DNA of 64,000 nucleotides from NCBI RefSeq assembly GCF_040115645.1, contig NW_027096027.1, positions 434,001-498,000 on the forward strand. The letters run 5' to 3'. Source of the DNA: Euwallacea fornicatus (Eukaryota; Arthropoda; Insecta; Coleoptera; Curculionidae). The translations under genes were made by a program, and so were the position numbers. Positions 27,467-40,313 of the stretch are shown piece by piece; position 1 is the stretch's first letter, and the number at the start of each line of letters is the position of its first letter. The notes beneath the pieces are model-generated. The model saw only the letters and a list, made by a program, of their open reading frames with translations. It was not told the origin of the DNA and ran no database searches.

Positions 27467-30281
27467 TTTATGTGCTCAAATACTCAAAATGTGTGATTGT
27501 TCTAAATTTGATGTTCATTAACTTCGACAAATGACGACCAAATGTCTTAAACAGAGAGTCAAATTAATCAGCTCGACGAGATTTTTAAGATGACAAAACA
27601 CATCATGATTGCATCTTGTTGAATTTCCAAGAAAAATAGTACTTTATGTGCTCAAACACTCAAAATGTGTGATTGTTCTAAATTTGATGTTCGATAACTT
27701 CGACAAATGACGACCAAATGTCTTAAACAGAGAGTCAAATTAATCAGCTCGACGAGATCTTTAAGGTTACAAAACACATCATGATTGCATCTTGTTGAAT
27801 TTCAGAGAAAAATAGGACTTTATGTGCTCAAACACTCAAAATGTGTGATTGTTCTAAATTTGAAGCTCGAAAACTTCGACAAATGACGACCAAATGTCTT
27901 AAACAGAGTGTCAAATTAATCAACTCGACGAGATCTTTAAGATGGCAAAACACATCATGATTGCATCTTGTTGAATTTCCAAGAAAAATAGTACTTTATG
28001 TGCTCAAACACAAAAAATGTGTGATTGTTCTAAATTTGAAGCTCGAAAACTTCGACAAATGACGACCAAATGTCTTAAACAGAATGTCAAATTAATCAAC
28101 TCGACGAGATCTTTAAGATGGCAAAACACATCATGATTGCATCTTGTTGAATTTCAGAGAAAAATAGGACTTTATGTGCTCAAACACTCAAAATTTGTGA
28201 TTGTTCTAAATTTGAAGCTCGATAACTTCGACAAATGACGACCAAATGTCTTAAACAGAGAGTCAAAGTAATCAGCTCGACGAGATCTTTAAGATGACAA
28301 AACACATCATAATTGCATCTTGTTGAACTTCAGAGAAAAATAGGACTTTATGTGCTCAAACACTCAAAATGTGTGATTGTTCTAAATTTGAAGCTTGATA
28401 ACTTCGACAAATGACGACCAAATGTCTTAAACAGAATGTCAAATTAATCAACTCGACGAGATCTTTAAGATGGCAAAACACATCATGATTGCATCTTGTT
28501 GAATTTCAGAGAAAAATAGGACTTTATGTGCTCAAACACTCAAAATGTGTGATTGTTCTAAATTTGAAGCTCGAAAACTTCGACAAATGACGACCAAATG
28601 TCTTAAACAGAGTGTCAAATTAATCAACTCGACGAGATCTTTAAGATGGCAAAACACATCATGATTGCATCTTGTTGAATTTCCAAGAAAAATAGTACTT
28701 TATGTGCTCAAACACAAAAAATGTGTGATTGTTCTAAATTTGAAGCTCGAAAACTTCGACAAATGACGACCAAATGTCTTAAACAGAATGTCAAATTAAT
28801 CAACTCGACGAGATCTTTAAGATGGCAAAACACATCATGATTGCATCTTGTTGAATTTCAGAGAAAAATAGGACTTTATGTGCTCAAACACTCAAAATGT
28901 GTGATTGTTCTAAATTTGAAGCTTGATAACTTCGACAAATGACGACCAAATGTCTTAAACAGAATGTCAAATTAATCAACTCGACGAGATCTTTAAGATG
29001 GCAAAACACATCATGATTGCATCTTGTTGAATTTCAGAGAAAAATAGGACTTTATGTGCTCAAACACTCAAAATGTGTGATTGTTCTAAATTTGAAGCTC
29101 GAAAACTTCGACAAATGACGACCAAATGTCTTAAACAGAGTGTCAAATTAATCAACTCGACGAGATCTTTAAGATGGCAAAACACATCATGATTGCATCT
29201 TGTTGAATTTCCAAGAAAAATAGTACTTTATGTGCTCAAACACAAAAAATGTGTGATTGTTCTAAATTTGAAGCTCGAAAACTTCGACAAATGACGACCA
29301 AATGTCTTAAACAGAATGTCAAATTAATCAACTCGACGAGATCTTTAAGATGACAAAACACATCATGATTGCATCTTGTTGAATTTCAGAGAAAAATAGG
29401 ACTTTATGTGCTCAAACACTCAAAATGTGTGATTGTTCTAAATTTGAAGCTCGATAACTTCGACAAATGACGACCAAATGTCTTAAACAGAGAGTCAAAT
29501 TAATCAGCTCGACGAGATCTTTAAGATGACAAAACACATCATAATTGCGTCTTGTTGAATTTCAAAAAAAAAAAATGCTTTATGTGCTCAAACACTCAAA
29601 ATGTGTCATTGTTCTAAATTTGAAGCTCGATAACTTCGACAAATGACGACCAAATGTCTTAAACAGAGAGTCAAATTAATCAGCTCGACGAGATCTTTAA
29701 GATGACAAAACACATCATAATTGCGTCTTGTTGAATTTCAAAAAAAAAAATGCTTTATGTGCTCAAACACTCAAAATGTGTCATTGTTCTAAATTTGAAG
29801 CTCGATAACTTCGACAAATGACGACCAAATGTCTTAAACAGAGAGTCAAATTAATCAGCTCGACGAGATCTTTAAGATGACAAAACACATCATGATTGCA
29901 TCTTGTTGAATTTCCAAGAAAAATAGTACTTTATGTGCTCAAACACTCAAAATGTGTGATTGTTCTAAATTTGAAGCTCGAAAACTTCGACAAATGACGA
30001 CCAAATGTCTTAAACAGAGAGTCAAATTAATCAGCTCGACGAGATCTTTAAGGTGACAAAACACATCATGATTGCATCTTGTTGAATTTCCAAGAAAAAT
30101 AGTACTTTATGTGCTCAAACACTCAAAATGTGTGATTGTTCTAAATTTGAAACTCGAAAACTTCGACAAATGACGACCAAATGTCTTAAACAGAGAGTCA
30201 AATTAATCAGCTCGACGAGATCTTTAAGATGACAAAACACATCATGATTGCATCTTGTTGAATTTCCAAGAAAAATAGTAC
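27467..30281. repeat. 16-monomer higher-order repeat, unit 1 (2,815 bp)
   Basis: The unit starts with the aaatactc / atgttcatta monomer, then gatgttc with aaggttac, then aaaac, AA, aatttgtg, gcttg, aaaac, AA, gcttg, aaaac and AA monomers. It ends in a poly-A pair (29403 and 29579) with gtgtcatt, then 29754, 29930 and 30106. One monomer is 175 bp, hence 2,815 rather than 2,816 bp. The atgttcatta marker is at 27511 and next at 30326. Confidence 0.8.
29579..29753. repeat. 175-bp monomer (one A short)
   Basis: This has the same form as 26764-26938, with gtgtcatt and 11 A before tgc, and it occupies the same place in a poly-A monomer pair. The shared deletion shows the two pairs have a common origin. 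Confidence 0.85.
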
Positions 30282-32393
30282 TTTATGTGCTCAAATACTC
30301 AAAATGTGTGATTGTTCTAAATTTGATGTTCATTAACTTCGACAAATGACGACCAAATGTCTTAAACAGAGAGTCAAATTAATCAGCTCGACGAGATTTT
30401 TAAGATGACAAAACACATCATGATTGCATCTTGTTGAATTTCCAAGAAAAATAGTACTTTATGTGCTCAAACACTCAAAATGTGTGATTGTTCTAAATTT
30501 GATGTTCGATAACTTCGACAAATGACGACCAAATGTCTTAAACAGAGAGTCAAATTAATCAGCTCGACGAGATCTTTAAGGTTACAAAACACATCATGAT
30601 TGCATCTTGTTGAATTTCAGAGAAAAATAGGACTTTATGTGCTCAAACACTCAAAATGTGTGATTGTTCTAAATTTGAAGCTCGAAAACTTCGACAAATG
30701 ACGACCAAATGTCTTAAACAGAGTGTCAAATTAATCAACTCGACGAGATCTTTAAGATGGCAAAACACATCATGATTGCATCTTGTTGAATTTCCAAGAA
30801 AAATAGTACTTTATGTGCTCAAACATTCAAAATGTGTGATTGTTCTAAATTTGAAGCTCGAAAACTTCGACAAATGACGACCAAATGTCTTAAACAGAAT
30901 GTCAAATTAATCAACTCGACGAGATCTTTATGATGACAAAACACATCATGATTGCATCTTGTTGAATTTCAGAGAAAAATAGGACTTTATGTGCTCAAAC
31001 ACTCAAAATGTGTGATTGTTCTAAATTTGAAGCTCGAAAACTTCGACAAATGACGACCAAATGTCTTAAACAGAATGTCAAATTAATCAACTCGACGAGA
31101 TCTTTAAGATGGCAAAACACATCATGATTGCATCTTGTTGAATTTCAGAGAAAAATAGGACTTTATGTGCTCAAACACTCAAAATGTGTGATTGTTCTAA
31201 ATTTGAAGCTCGATAACTTCGACAAATGACGACCAAATGTCTTAAACAGAGAGTCAAATTAATCAGCTCGACGAGATCTTTAAGATGACAAAACACATCA
31301 TGATTGCATCTTGTTGAATTTCCAAGAAAAACAGTACTTTATGTGCTCAAACATTCAAAATGTGTGATTGTTCTAAATTTGAAGCTCGATAACTTCGACA
31401 AATGACGACCAAATGTCTTAAACAGAGAGTCAAATTAATCAGCTCGACGAGATCTTTAAGATGACAAAACACATCATAATTGCATCTTGTTGAACTTCAG
31501 AGAAAAATAGGACTTTATGTGCTCAAACACTCAAAATGTGTGATTGTACTAAATTTGAAGCTCGATAACTTCGACAAATGACGACCAAATGTCTTAAACA
31601 GAGAGTCAAATTAATCAGCTCGACGAGATCTTTAAGATGACAAAACACATCATGATTGCATCTTGTTGAATTTCCAAGAAAAATAGTACTTTATGTGCTC
31701 AAACACAAAAAATGTGTGATTGTTCTAAATTTGAAGCTCGAAAACTTCGACAAATGACGACCAAATGTCTTAAACAGAATGTCAAATTAATCAACTCGAC
31801 GAGATCTTTAAGATGGCAAAACACATCATGATTGCATCTTGTTGAATTTCCAAGAAAAATAGTACTTTATGTGCTCAAACACTCAAAATGTGTGATTGTT
31901 CTAAATTTGAAGCTCGATAACTTCGACAAATGACGACCAAATGTCTTAAACAGAGAGTCAAATTAATCAACTCGACGAGATCTTTAAGATGGCAAAACAC
32001 ATCATGATTGCATCTTGTTGAATTTCCAAGAAAAATAGTACTTTATGTGCTCAAACACAAAAAATGTGTGATTGTTCTAAATTTGAAGCTCGAAAACTTC
32101 GACAAATGACGACCAAATGTCTTAAACAGAATGTCAAATTAATCAACTCGACGAGATCTTTAAGATGGCAAAACACATCATGATTGCATCTTGTTGAATT
32201 TCCAAGAAAAATAGTACTTTATGTGCTCAAACACTCAAAATGTGTGATTGTTCTAAATTTGAAGCTCGAAAACTTCGACAAATGACGACCAAATGTCTTA
32301 AACAGAGAGTCAAATTAATCAGCTCGACGAGATCTTTAAGATGACAAAACACATCATGATTGCATCTTGTTGAATTTCCAAGAAAAATAGTAC
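30282..32393. repeat. 12-monomer short form of the 16-monomer unit (2,112 bp)
   Basis: The unit begins with the same two marker monomers as unit 1. It then passes to a different set: aaacattc with ttatgatg at 30810, aaacattc at 31338, tgtacta at 31514, and AA monomers at 31690 and 32042. The next marker monomer begins at 32394, twelve monomers on. Confidence 0.75.
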
Positions 32394-35209
32394 TTTATGT
32401 GCTCAAATACTCAAAATGTGTGATTGTTCTAAATTTGATGTTCATTAACTTCGACAAATGACGACCAAATGTCTTTAACAGAGAGTCAAATTAATCAGCT
32501 CGACGAGATTTTTAAGATGACAAAACACATCATGATTGCATCTTGTTGAATTTCCAAGAAAAATAGTACTTTATGTGCTCAAACACTCAAAATGTGTGAT
32601 TGTTCTAAATTTGATGTTCGATAACTTCGACAAATGACGACCAAATGTCTTAAACAGAGAGTCAAATTAATCAGCTCGACGAGATCTTTAAGGTTACAAA
32701 ACACATCATGATTGCATCTTGTTGAATTTCAGAGAAAAATAGGACTTTATGTGCTCAAACACTCAAAATGTGTGATTGTTCTAAATTTGAAGCTCGAAAA
32801 CTTCGACAAATGACGACCAAATGTCTTAAACAGAGTGTCAAATTAATCAACTCGACGAGATCTTTAAGATGGCAAAACACATCATGATTGCATCTTGTTG
32901 AATTTCCAAGAAAAATAGTACTTTATGTGCTCAAACACAAAAAATGTGTGATTGTTCTAAATTTGAAGCTCGAAAACTTCGACAAATGACGACCAAATGT
33001 CTTAAACAGAATGTCAAATTAATCAACTCGACGAGATCTTTAAGATGGCAAAACACATCATGATTGCATCTTGTTGAATTTCAGAGAAAAATAGGACTTT
33101 ATGTGCTCAAACACTCAAAATTTGTGATTGTTCTAAATTTGAAGCTCGATAACTTCGACAAATGACGACCAAATGTCTTAAACAGAGAGTCAAAGTAATC
33201 AGCTCGACGAGATCTTTAAGATGACAAAACACATCATAATTGCATCTTGTTGAACTTCAGAGAAAAATAGGACTTTATGTGCTCAAACACTCAAAATGTG
33301 TGATTGTTCTAAATTTGAAGCTTGATAACTTCGACAAATGACGACCAAATGTCTTAAACAGAATGTCAAATTAATCAACTCGACGAGATCTTTAAGATGG
33401 CAAAACACATCATGATTGCATCTTGTTGAATTTCAGAGAAAAATAGGACTTTATGTGCTCAAACACTCAAAATGTGTGATTGTTCTAAATTTGAAGCTCG
33501 AAAACTTCGACAAATGACGACCAAATGTCTTAAACAGAGTGTCAAATTAATCAACTCGACGAGATCTTTAAGATGGCAAAACACATCATGATTGCATCTT
33601 GTTGAATTTCCAAGAAAAATAGTACTTTATGTGCTCAAACACAAAAAATGTGTGATTGTTCTAAATTTGAAGCTCGAAAACTTCGACAAATGACGACCAA
33701 ATGTCTTAAACAGAATGTCAAATTAATCAACTCGACGAGATCTTTAAGATGGCAAAACACATCATGATTGCATCTTGTTGAATTTCAGAGAAAAATAGGA
33801 CTTTATGTGCTCAAACACTCAAAATGTGTGATTGTTCTAAATTTGAAGCTTGATAACTTCGACAAATGACGACCAAATGTCTTAAACAGAATGTCAAATT
33901 AATCAACTCGACGAGATCTTTAAGATGGCAAAACACATCATGATTGCATCTTGTTGAATTTCAGAGAAAAATAGGACTTTATGTGCTCAAACACTCAAAA
34001 TGTGTGATTGTTCTAAATTTGAAGCTCGATAACTTCGACAAATGACGACCAAATGTCTTAAACAGAGAGTCAAATTAATCAGCTCGACGAGATCTTTAAG
34101 ATGACAAAACACATCATGATTGCATCTTGTTGAATTTCCAAGAAAAACAGTACTTTATGTGCTCAAACATTCAAAATGTGTGATTGTTCTAAATTTGAAG
34201 CTCGATAACTTCGACAAATGACGACCAAATGTCTTAAACAGAGAGTCAAATTAATCAGCTCGACGAGATCTTTAAGATGACAAAACACATCATAATTGCA
34301 TCTTGTTGAACTTCAGAGAAAAATAGGACTTTATGTGCTCAAACACTCAAAATGTGTGATTGTACTAAATTTGAAGCTCGATAACTTCGACAAATGACGA
34401 CCAAATGTCTTAAACAGAGAGTCAAATTAATCAGCTCGACGAGATCTTTAAGATGACAAAACACATCATGATTGCATCTTGTTGAATTTCCAAGAAAAAT
34501 AGTACTTTATGTGCTCAAACACAAAAAATGTGTGATTGTTCTAAATTTGAAGCTCGAAAACTTCGACAAATGACGACCAAATGTCTTAAACAGAATGTCA
34601 AATTAATCAACTCGACGAGATCTTTAAGATGGCAAAACACATCATGATTGCATCTTGTTGAATTTCCAAGAAAAATAGTACTTTATGTGCTCAAACACTC
34701 AAAATGTGTGATTGTTCTAAATTTGAAGCTCGATAACTTCGACAAATGACGACCAAATGTCTTAAACAGAGAGTCAAATTAATCAACTCGACGAGATCTT
34801 TAAGATGGCAAAACACATCATGATTGCATCTTGTTGAATTTCCAAGAAAAATAGTACTTTATGTGCTCAAACACAAAAAATGTGTGATTGTTCTAAATTT
34901 GAAGCTCGAAAACTTCGACAAATGACGACCAAATGTCTTAAACAGAATGTCAAATTAATCAACTCGACGAGATCTTTAAGATGGCAAAACACATCATGAT
35001 TGCATCTTGTTGAATTTCCAAGAAAAATAGTACTTTATGTGCTCAAACACTCAAAATGTGTGATTGTTCTAAATTTGAAGCTCGAAAACTTCGACAAATG
35101 ACGACCAAATGTCTTAAACAGAGAGTCAAATTAATCAGCTCGACGAGATCTTTAAGATGACAAAACACATCATGATTGCATCTTGTTGAATTTCCAAGAA
35201 AAATAGTAC
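32394..35209. repeat. 16-monomer higher-order repeat, unit 3 (2,816 bp)
   Basis: The first nine monomers follow unit 1. The remaining seven follow the tail of the 12-monomer form: acag linker, aaacattc at 34154, tgtacta at 34330, AA at 34506 and 34858. The unit thus looks like a recombinant of the two previous unit types. A private change, gtctttaac, lies near 32472. Confidence 0.75.
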
Positions 35210-37145
35210 TTTATGTGCTCAAATACTCAAAATGTGTGATTGTTCTAAATTTGATGTTCATTAACTTCGACAAATGACGACCAAATGTCTTAAACAGAGA
35301 GTCAAATTAATCAGCTCGACGAGATTTTTAAGATGACAAAACACATCATGATTGCATCTTGTTGAATTTCCAAGAAAAATAGTACTTTATGTGCTCAAAC
35401 ACTCAAAATGTGTGATTGTTCTAAATTTGATGTTCGATAACTTCGACAAATGACGACCAAATGTCTTAAACAGAGAGTCAAATTAATCAGCTCGACGAGA
35501 TCTTTAAGGTTACAAAACACATCATGATTGCATCTTGTTGAATTTCAGAGAAAAATAGGACTTTATGTGCTCAAACACTCAAAATGTGTGATTGTTCTAA
35601 ATTTGAAGCTCGAAAACTTCGACAAATGACGACCAAATGTCTTAAACAGAGTGTCAAATTAATCAACTCGACGAGATCTTTAAGATGGCAAAACACATCA
35701 TGATTGCATCTTGTTGAATTTCCAAGAAAAATAGTACTTTATGTGCTCAAACACAAAAAATGTGTGATTGTTCTAAATTTGAAGCTCGAAAACTTCGACA
35801 AATGACGACCAAATGTCTTAAACAGAATGTCAAATTAATCAACTCGACGAGATCTTTAAGATGGCAAAACACATCATGATTGCATCTTGTTGAATTTCAG
35901 AGAAAAATAGGACTTTATGTGCTCAAACACTCAAAATTTGTGATTGTTCTAAATTTGAAGCTCGATAACTTCGACAAATGACGACCAAATGTCTTAAACA
36001 GAGAGTCAAAGTAATCAGCTCGACGAGATCTTTAAGATGACAAAACACATCATAATTGCATCTTGTTGAACTTCAGAGAAAAATAGGACTTTATGTGCTC
36101 AAACACTCAAAATGTGTGATTGTTCTAAATTTGAAGCTTGATAACTTCGACAAATGACGACCAAATGTCTTAAACAGAATGTCAAATTAATCAACTCGAC
36201 GAGATCTTTAAGATGGCAAAACACATCATGATTGCATCTTGTTGAATTTCAGAGAAAAATAGGACTTTATGTGCTCAAACACTCAAAATGTGTGATTGTT
36301 CTAAATTTGAAGCTCGAAAACTTCGACAAATGACGACCAAATGTCTTAAACAGAGTGTCAAATTAATCAACTCGACGAGATCTTTAAGATGGCAAAACAC
36401 ATCATGATTGCATCTTGTTGAATTTCCAAGAAAAATAGTACTTTATGTGCTCAAACACAAAAAATGTGTGATTGTTCTAAATTTGAAGCTCGAAAACTTC
36501 GACAAATGACGACCAAATGTCTTAAACAGAATGTCAAATTAATCAACTCGACGAGATCTTTAAGATGGCAAAACACATCATGATTGCATCTTGTTGAATT
36601 TCAGAGAAAAATAGGACTTTATGTGCTCAAACACTCAAAATGTGTGATTGTTCTAAATTTGAAGCTTGATAACTTCGACAAATGACGACCAAATGTCTTA
36701 AACAGAATGTCAAATTAATCAACTCGACGAGATCTTTAAGATGGCAAAACACATCATGATTGCATCTTGTTGAATTTCAGAGAAAAATAGGACTTTATGT
36801 GCTCAAACACTCAAAATGTGTGATTGTTCTAAATTTGAAGCTCGAAAACTTCGACAAATGACGACCAAATGTCTTAAACAGAGTGTCAAATTAATCAACT
36901 CGACGAGATCTTTAAGATGGCAAAACACATCATGATTGCATCTTGTTGAATTTCCAAGAAAAATAGTACTTTATGTGCTCAAACACAAAAAATGTGTGAT
37001 TGTTCTAAATTTGAAGCTCGAAAACTTCGACAAATGACGACCAAATGTCTTAAACAGAATGTCAAATTAATCAACTCGACGAGATCTTTAAGATGGCAAA
37101 ACACATCATGATTGCATCTTGTTGAATTTCCAAGAAAAATAGTAC
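35210..37145. repeat. 11-monomer truncated unit of the 16-monomer family
   Basis: This block follows unit 1 for eleven monomers: markers at 35254 and 35508, AA monomers at 35738, 36442 and 36970. It then restarts at 37146 with the second monomer of the unit (gatgttc with aaggttac, marker at 37268). The aaatactc / atgttcatta monomer is skipped. Confidence 0.75.
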
Positions 37146-39353
37146 TTTATGTGCTCAAACACTCAAAATGTGTGATTGTTCTAAATTTGATGTTCGATAA
37201 CTTCGACAAATGACGACCAAATGTCTTAAACAGAGAGTCAAATTAATCAGCTCGACGAGATCTTTAAGGTTACAAAACACATCATGATTGCATCTTGTTG
37301 AATTTCAGAGAAAAATAGGACTTTATGTGCTCAAACACTCAAAATGTGTGATTGTTCTAAATTTGAAGCTCGAAAACTTCGACAAATGACGACCAAATGT
37401 CTTAAACAGAGTGTCAAATTAATCAACTCGACGAGATCTTTAAGATGGCAAAACACATCATGATTGCATCTTGTTGAATTTCCAAGAAAAATAGTACTTT
37501 ATGTGCTCAAACACAAAAAATGTGTGATTGTTCTAAATTTGAAGCTCGAAAACTTCGACAAATGACGACCAAATGTCTTAAACAGAATGTCAAATTAATC
37601 AACTCGACGAGATCTTTAAGATGGCAAAACACATCATGATTGCATCTTGTTGAATTTCAGAGAAAAATAGGACTTTATGTGCTCAAACACTCAAAATTTG
37701 TGATTGTTCTAAATTTGAAGCTCGATAACTTCGACAAATGACGACCAAATGTCTTAAACAGAGAGTCAAAGTAATCAGCTCGACGAGATCTTTAAGATGA
37801 CAAAACACATCATAATTGCATCTTGTTGAACTTCAGAGAAAAATAGGACTTTATGTGCTCAAACACTCAAAATGTGTGATTGTTCTAAATTTGAAGCTTG
37901 ATAACTTCGACAAATGACGACCAAATGTCTTAAACAGAATGTCAAATTAATCAACTCGACGAGATCTTTAAGATGGCCAAACACATCATGATTGCATCTT
38001 GTTGAATTTCAGAGAAAAATAGGACTTTATGTGCTCAAACACTCAAAATGTGTGATTGTTCTAAATTTGAAGCTCGATAACTTCGACAAATGACGACCAA
38101 ATGTCTTAAACAGAGAGTCAAATTAATCAGCTCGACGAGATCTTTAAGATGACAAAACACATCATGATTGCATCTTGTTGAATTTCCAAGAAAAACAGTA
38201 CTTTATGTGCTCAAACATTCAAAATGTGTGATTGTTCTAAATTTGAAGCTCGAAAACTTCGACAAATGACGACCAAATGTCTTAAACAGAATGTCAAATT
38301 AATCAACTCGACGAGATCTTTATGATGACAAAACACATCATGATTGCATCTTGTTGAATTTCAGAGAAAAATAGGACTTTATGTGCTCAAACACTCAAAA
38401 TGTGTGATTGTTCTAAATTTGAAGCTCGAAAACTTCGACAAATGACGACCAAATGTCTTAAACAGAATGTCAAATTAATCAACTCGACGAGATCTTTAAG
38501 ATGGCAAAACACATCATGATTGCATCTTGTTGAATTTCAGAGAAAAATAGGACTTTATGTGCTCAAACACTCAAAATGTGTGATTGTTCTAAATTTGAAG
38601 CTCGATAACTTCGACAAATGACGACCAAATGTCTTAAACAGAGAGTCAAATTAATCAGCTCGACGAGATCTTTAAGATGACAAAACACATCATGATTGCA
38701 TCTTGTTGAATTTCCAAGAAAAACAGTACTTTATGTGCTCAAACATTCAAAATGTGTGATTGTTCTAAATTTGAAGCTCGATAACTTCGACAAATGACGA
38801 CCAAATGTCTTAAACAGAGAGTCAAATTAATCAGCTCGACGAGATCTTTAAGATGACAAAACACATCATAATTGCATCTTGTTGAACTTCAGAGAAAAAT
38901 AGGACTTTATGTGCTCAAACACTCAAAATGTGTGATTGTTCTAAATTTGAAGCTCGAAAACTTCGACAAATGACGACCAAATGTCTTAAACAGAATGTCA
39001 AATTAATCAACTCGACGAGATCTTTAAGATGGCAAAACACATCATGATTGCATCTTGTTGAATTTCAGAGAAAAATAGGACTTTATGTGCTCAAACACTC
39101 AAAATGTGTGATTGTTCTAAATTTGAAGCTCGATAACTTCGACAAATGACGACCAAATGTCTTAAACAGAGAGTCAAATTAATCAGCTCGACGAGATCTT
39201 TAAGATGACAAAACACATCATGATTGCATCTTGTTGAATTTCCAAGAAAAACAGTACTTTATGTGCTCAAACATTCAAAATGTGTGATTGTTCTAAATTT
39301 GAAGCTCGATAACTTCGACAAATGACGACCAAATGTCTTAAACAGAGAGTCAA
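37146..39353. repeat. Mixed end of copy 1 with short internal duplications
   Basis: Begins as a 16-mer unit lacking its first monomer. From 37850 (atggccaaac) it passes into a repeated set of near-standard monomers with acag linkers and aaacattc starts (38202, 38730, 39258). A 3-monomer pattern is visible: a near-standard monomer with acag end at 38554 and 39082, each followed by aaacattc. It ends at the junction with copy 2. Confidence 0.65.
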
Positions 39354-39404
39354 ATTAATCAGCTCGACGAGATCTTTAAGATGACAAAACACATCATAAT
39401 TGCG
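39354..39404. other. Junction between the two 37-kb copies
   Basis: The monomer starting at 39258 is a hybrid. Its left part (acag linker before it, aaacattc, gaagctc, gtcaaa at 39351) matches the class seen at 31338 and 38730. From 39354 the sequence follows copy 1 from 2220. The diagnostic G at 39404 (tgcgtc) is the copy-1 form, whereas the left-hand class has tgcatc followed by gaacttc. The switch therefore lies in these roughly 50 bp. The hybrid monomer keeps the 176-bp phase, which points to in-register homologous recombination. Confidence 0.85.
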
Positions 39405-40137
39405 TCTTGTTGAATTTCAAAAAAAAATAATGCTTTATGTGCTCAAACACTCAAAATGTGTGATTGTTCTAAATTTGAAGCTCGATAACTTCGACAAATG
39501 ACGACCAAATGTCTTAAACAGAGAGTCAAATTAATCAGCTCGACGAGATCTTTAAGATGACAAAACACATCATGATTGCATCTTGTTGAATTTCCAAGAA
39601 AAATATTACTTTATGTGCTCAAACACTCAAAATGTGTGATTGTTCTAAATTTGAAGTTCGATAACTTCGACAAATGACGACCAAATGTCTTAAACAGAAT
39701 GTCAAATTAATCAGCTCGACGAGATCTTTAAGATGACAAAACACATCATAATTGCATCTTGTTGAACTTCAGAGAAAAATAGGACTTTACGTGCTCAAAC
39801 ACTCAAAATGTGTGATTGTTCTAAATTTGAAGCTTGATAACTTCGACAAATGAGGACCAAATGTCTTAAACAGAGAGTCAAATTAATCAGCTCGACGAGA
39901 TCTTTAAGATGACAAAACACATCATGATTGCATCTTGTTGAATTTCCAAAAAAAATAGTACTTTATGTGCTCAAACACTCAAAATGTGTGATTGTTTTAA
40001 ATTTGGAGGTCGATAACTTCGACAAATGACGACCAAATGTCTTAAACAGAGTGTCACATTAATCAACTCGACGAGATCTTTAAGATGACAAAACACATCA
40101 TGATTGCATCTTGTTGAATTTCCAAGAAAAATAGTAC

Positions 40138-40313
40138 TTTATGTGCTCAAACACAAAAAATGTGTGATTGTTTTAAATTTGGAGGTCGATAACTTCGACA
40201 AATGACGACCAAATGTCTTAAACAGAGTGTCAGATTAATCAGCTCGACGAGATCTTTAAGATGACAAAACACATCATAATTGCGTCTTGTTGAATTTCAA
40301 AAAAAAATAATGC
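40138..40313. repeat. Monomer with AA replacement on a tttt/ggaggtc background
   Basis: Positions 40155-40156 are AA (cacaaaaaatg). The counterpart in copy 1 (3004) has TC at 3021-3022. The AA form otherwise sits on gaagctcgaaaac monomers. This is the only case I saw on the tttt/ggaggtc class. It could be a short gene-conversion tract or two separate changes. Confidence 0.75.

Larger units (their letters stand above)
24124..39257. repeat. Domain of the aaaac/atggc monomer classes
   Basis: Across this stretch most monomers carry one or more variants that are rare to the left: A at position 53 (gctcgaaaac), AA at 18-19 (cacaaaaaatg), G at 127 (gatggc), caactc at 105, T at 25 (aatttgtg) and the cagag linker. 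The tttt/ggaggtc class, abundant from 2.8 to 22.5 kb, is missing here. The switch is abrupt near 24.1 kb and reverses at the 39.38-kb junction. This suggests separately homogenised neighbourhoods. Copy 2 re-enters the same domain at 60730. Confidence 0.8.
2220..39353. repeat. Copy 1 of a 37,134-bp tandem segmental duplication
   Basis: This segment is repeated from about 39.36 kb onward. Rare markers fix the alignment. The tattac linker before 2476 matches the one before 39610 (offset 37134). The gc in acaaagcacatc at 8239 matches 48541 (offset 40302). The aacataattg at 17571 matches 57521 (39950). The mutation cttgtaga at 24271 matches 60877 (36606). The tttaggtgctc at 26060 matches 62666 (36606). 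All offsets are whole monomers minus the 2 bp lost in the short monomers at 26764 and 29579. The offset changes mark insertions or deletions of +18, -2 and -19 monomers. Boundaries are known to about 50 bp. Confidence 0.9.
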
